A stretch of 64,000 bases of DNA from Brachycybe producta (lineage: Eukaryota; Arthropoda; Diplopoda; Playtdesmida; Andrognathidae): contig JAUPFP010000093.1 in NCBI GenBank assembly GCA_036925085.1, positions 65,001-129,000 on the forward strand. The letters are read 5' to 3'. Position 1 is the stretch's first letter. Below are more model-generated notes on this DNA. The model was not told the DNA's origin and did no database searches. It saw only the letters and a program-made list of their open reading frames with translations. The DNA is not shown here.

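Noticed and set aside
62401-62844. 147-codon minus-strand frame opposite exon 11
   Set aside because: Shadow of the coding exon; the + strand matches phases and family features.

Overview
The window is animal (metazoan) nuclear DNA from an invertebrate-like genome. It is very AT-rich and repeat-packed, and it holds one recognisable protein-coding gene on the + strand. I read 13 exons with GT-AG boundaries and consistent phases, from 5662 to the window end. They encode about 918 residues of a FERM and PDZ domain protein of the FRMPD1/3/4 (Preso) family. The first exon here is the PDZ-to-FERM linker ([12 protein letters not shown]), so the PDZ part lies before base 1. The last exon is still open at base 64000, so the C-terminus lies after the window. 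The species cannot be fixed from the sequence; a protostome is possible, but this is a guess.

Layout. Bases 1-5661 are intron holding a 21-22 bp minisatellite and a 3.5 kb satellite with a clear higher-order structure. Exons 1-8 (5662-16942) encode the linker and most of the FERM domain (F1, F2 and the start of F3). A 30.9 kb intron (16943-47810) follows; it is almost wholly short non-autonomous DNA transposons, many nested, plus minisatellites. Exon 9 (47811-47940) completes the FERM F3 lobe. A second large intron (47941-58083) holds more minisatellites and a four-copy tandem array of a palindromic element. Exon 10 (58084-58259) starts the region after FERM. Exons 11-13 (62341-64000) are long, closely spaced and encode an acidic, Ser/Pro-rich tail with an IDLT...PPP motif and two similar motifs.

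The repeats sort into about ten families that I number here for reference. F1: TTAA-bounded foldback with core GAAACTAGAAGGGTAGCTC. F2: related TTAA-bounded element with TTAAGGTGGCTGAATAGATA ends. F3: ACAGGC...GCCTGT foldback with 9-bp target duplications. F4: GGGCTCGGA foldback. F5: TAGAGRTGGGAC element with an 8-bp target duplication. F6: TACCTAGTACACAC element. F7: CCCTTGGCACACAGACC element. F8: GGCCCAAATTCAAGAAG element. F9: AGGCTTGGTTTATACTC element. There are also single copies of others. I saw no transposase or reverse transcriptase reading frame, and no convincing tRNA, rRNA, CRISPR or bacterial feature. Most long open frames in the window are artefacts of minisatellites (12, 24 or 27 bp units, or units of other lengths lacking stop codons).

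The most interesting points are these: TTAA-element ends lie 28-51 bases before four of the gene's 3' splice sites; the satellite obeys a 112 + 29n bp rule; a foldback transposon is tandemly amplified; and a short acidic-hydrophobic-PPP motif recurs in the protein tail.
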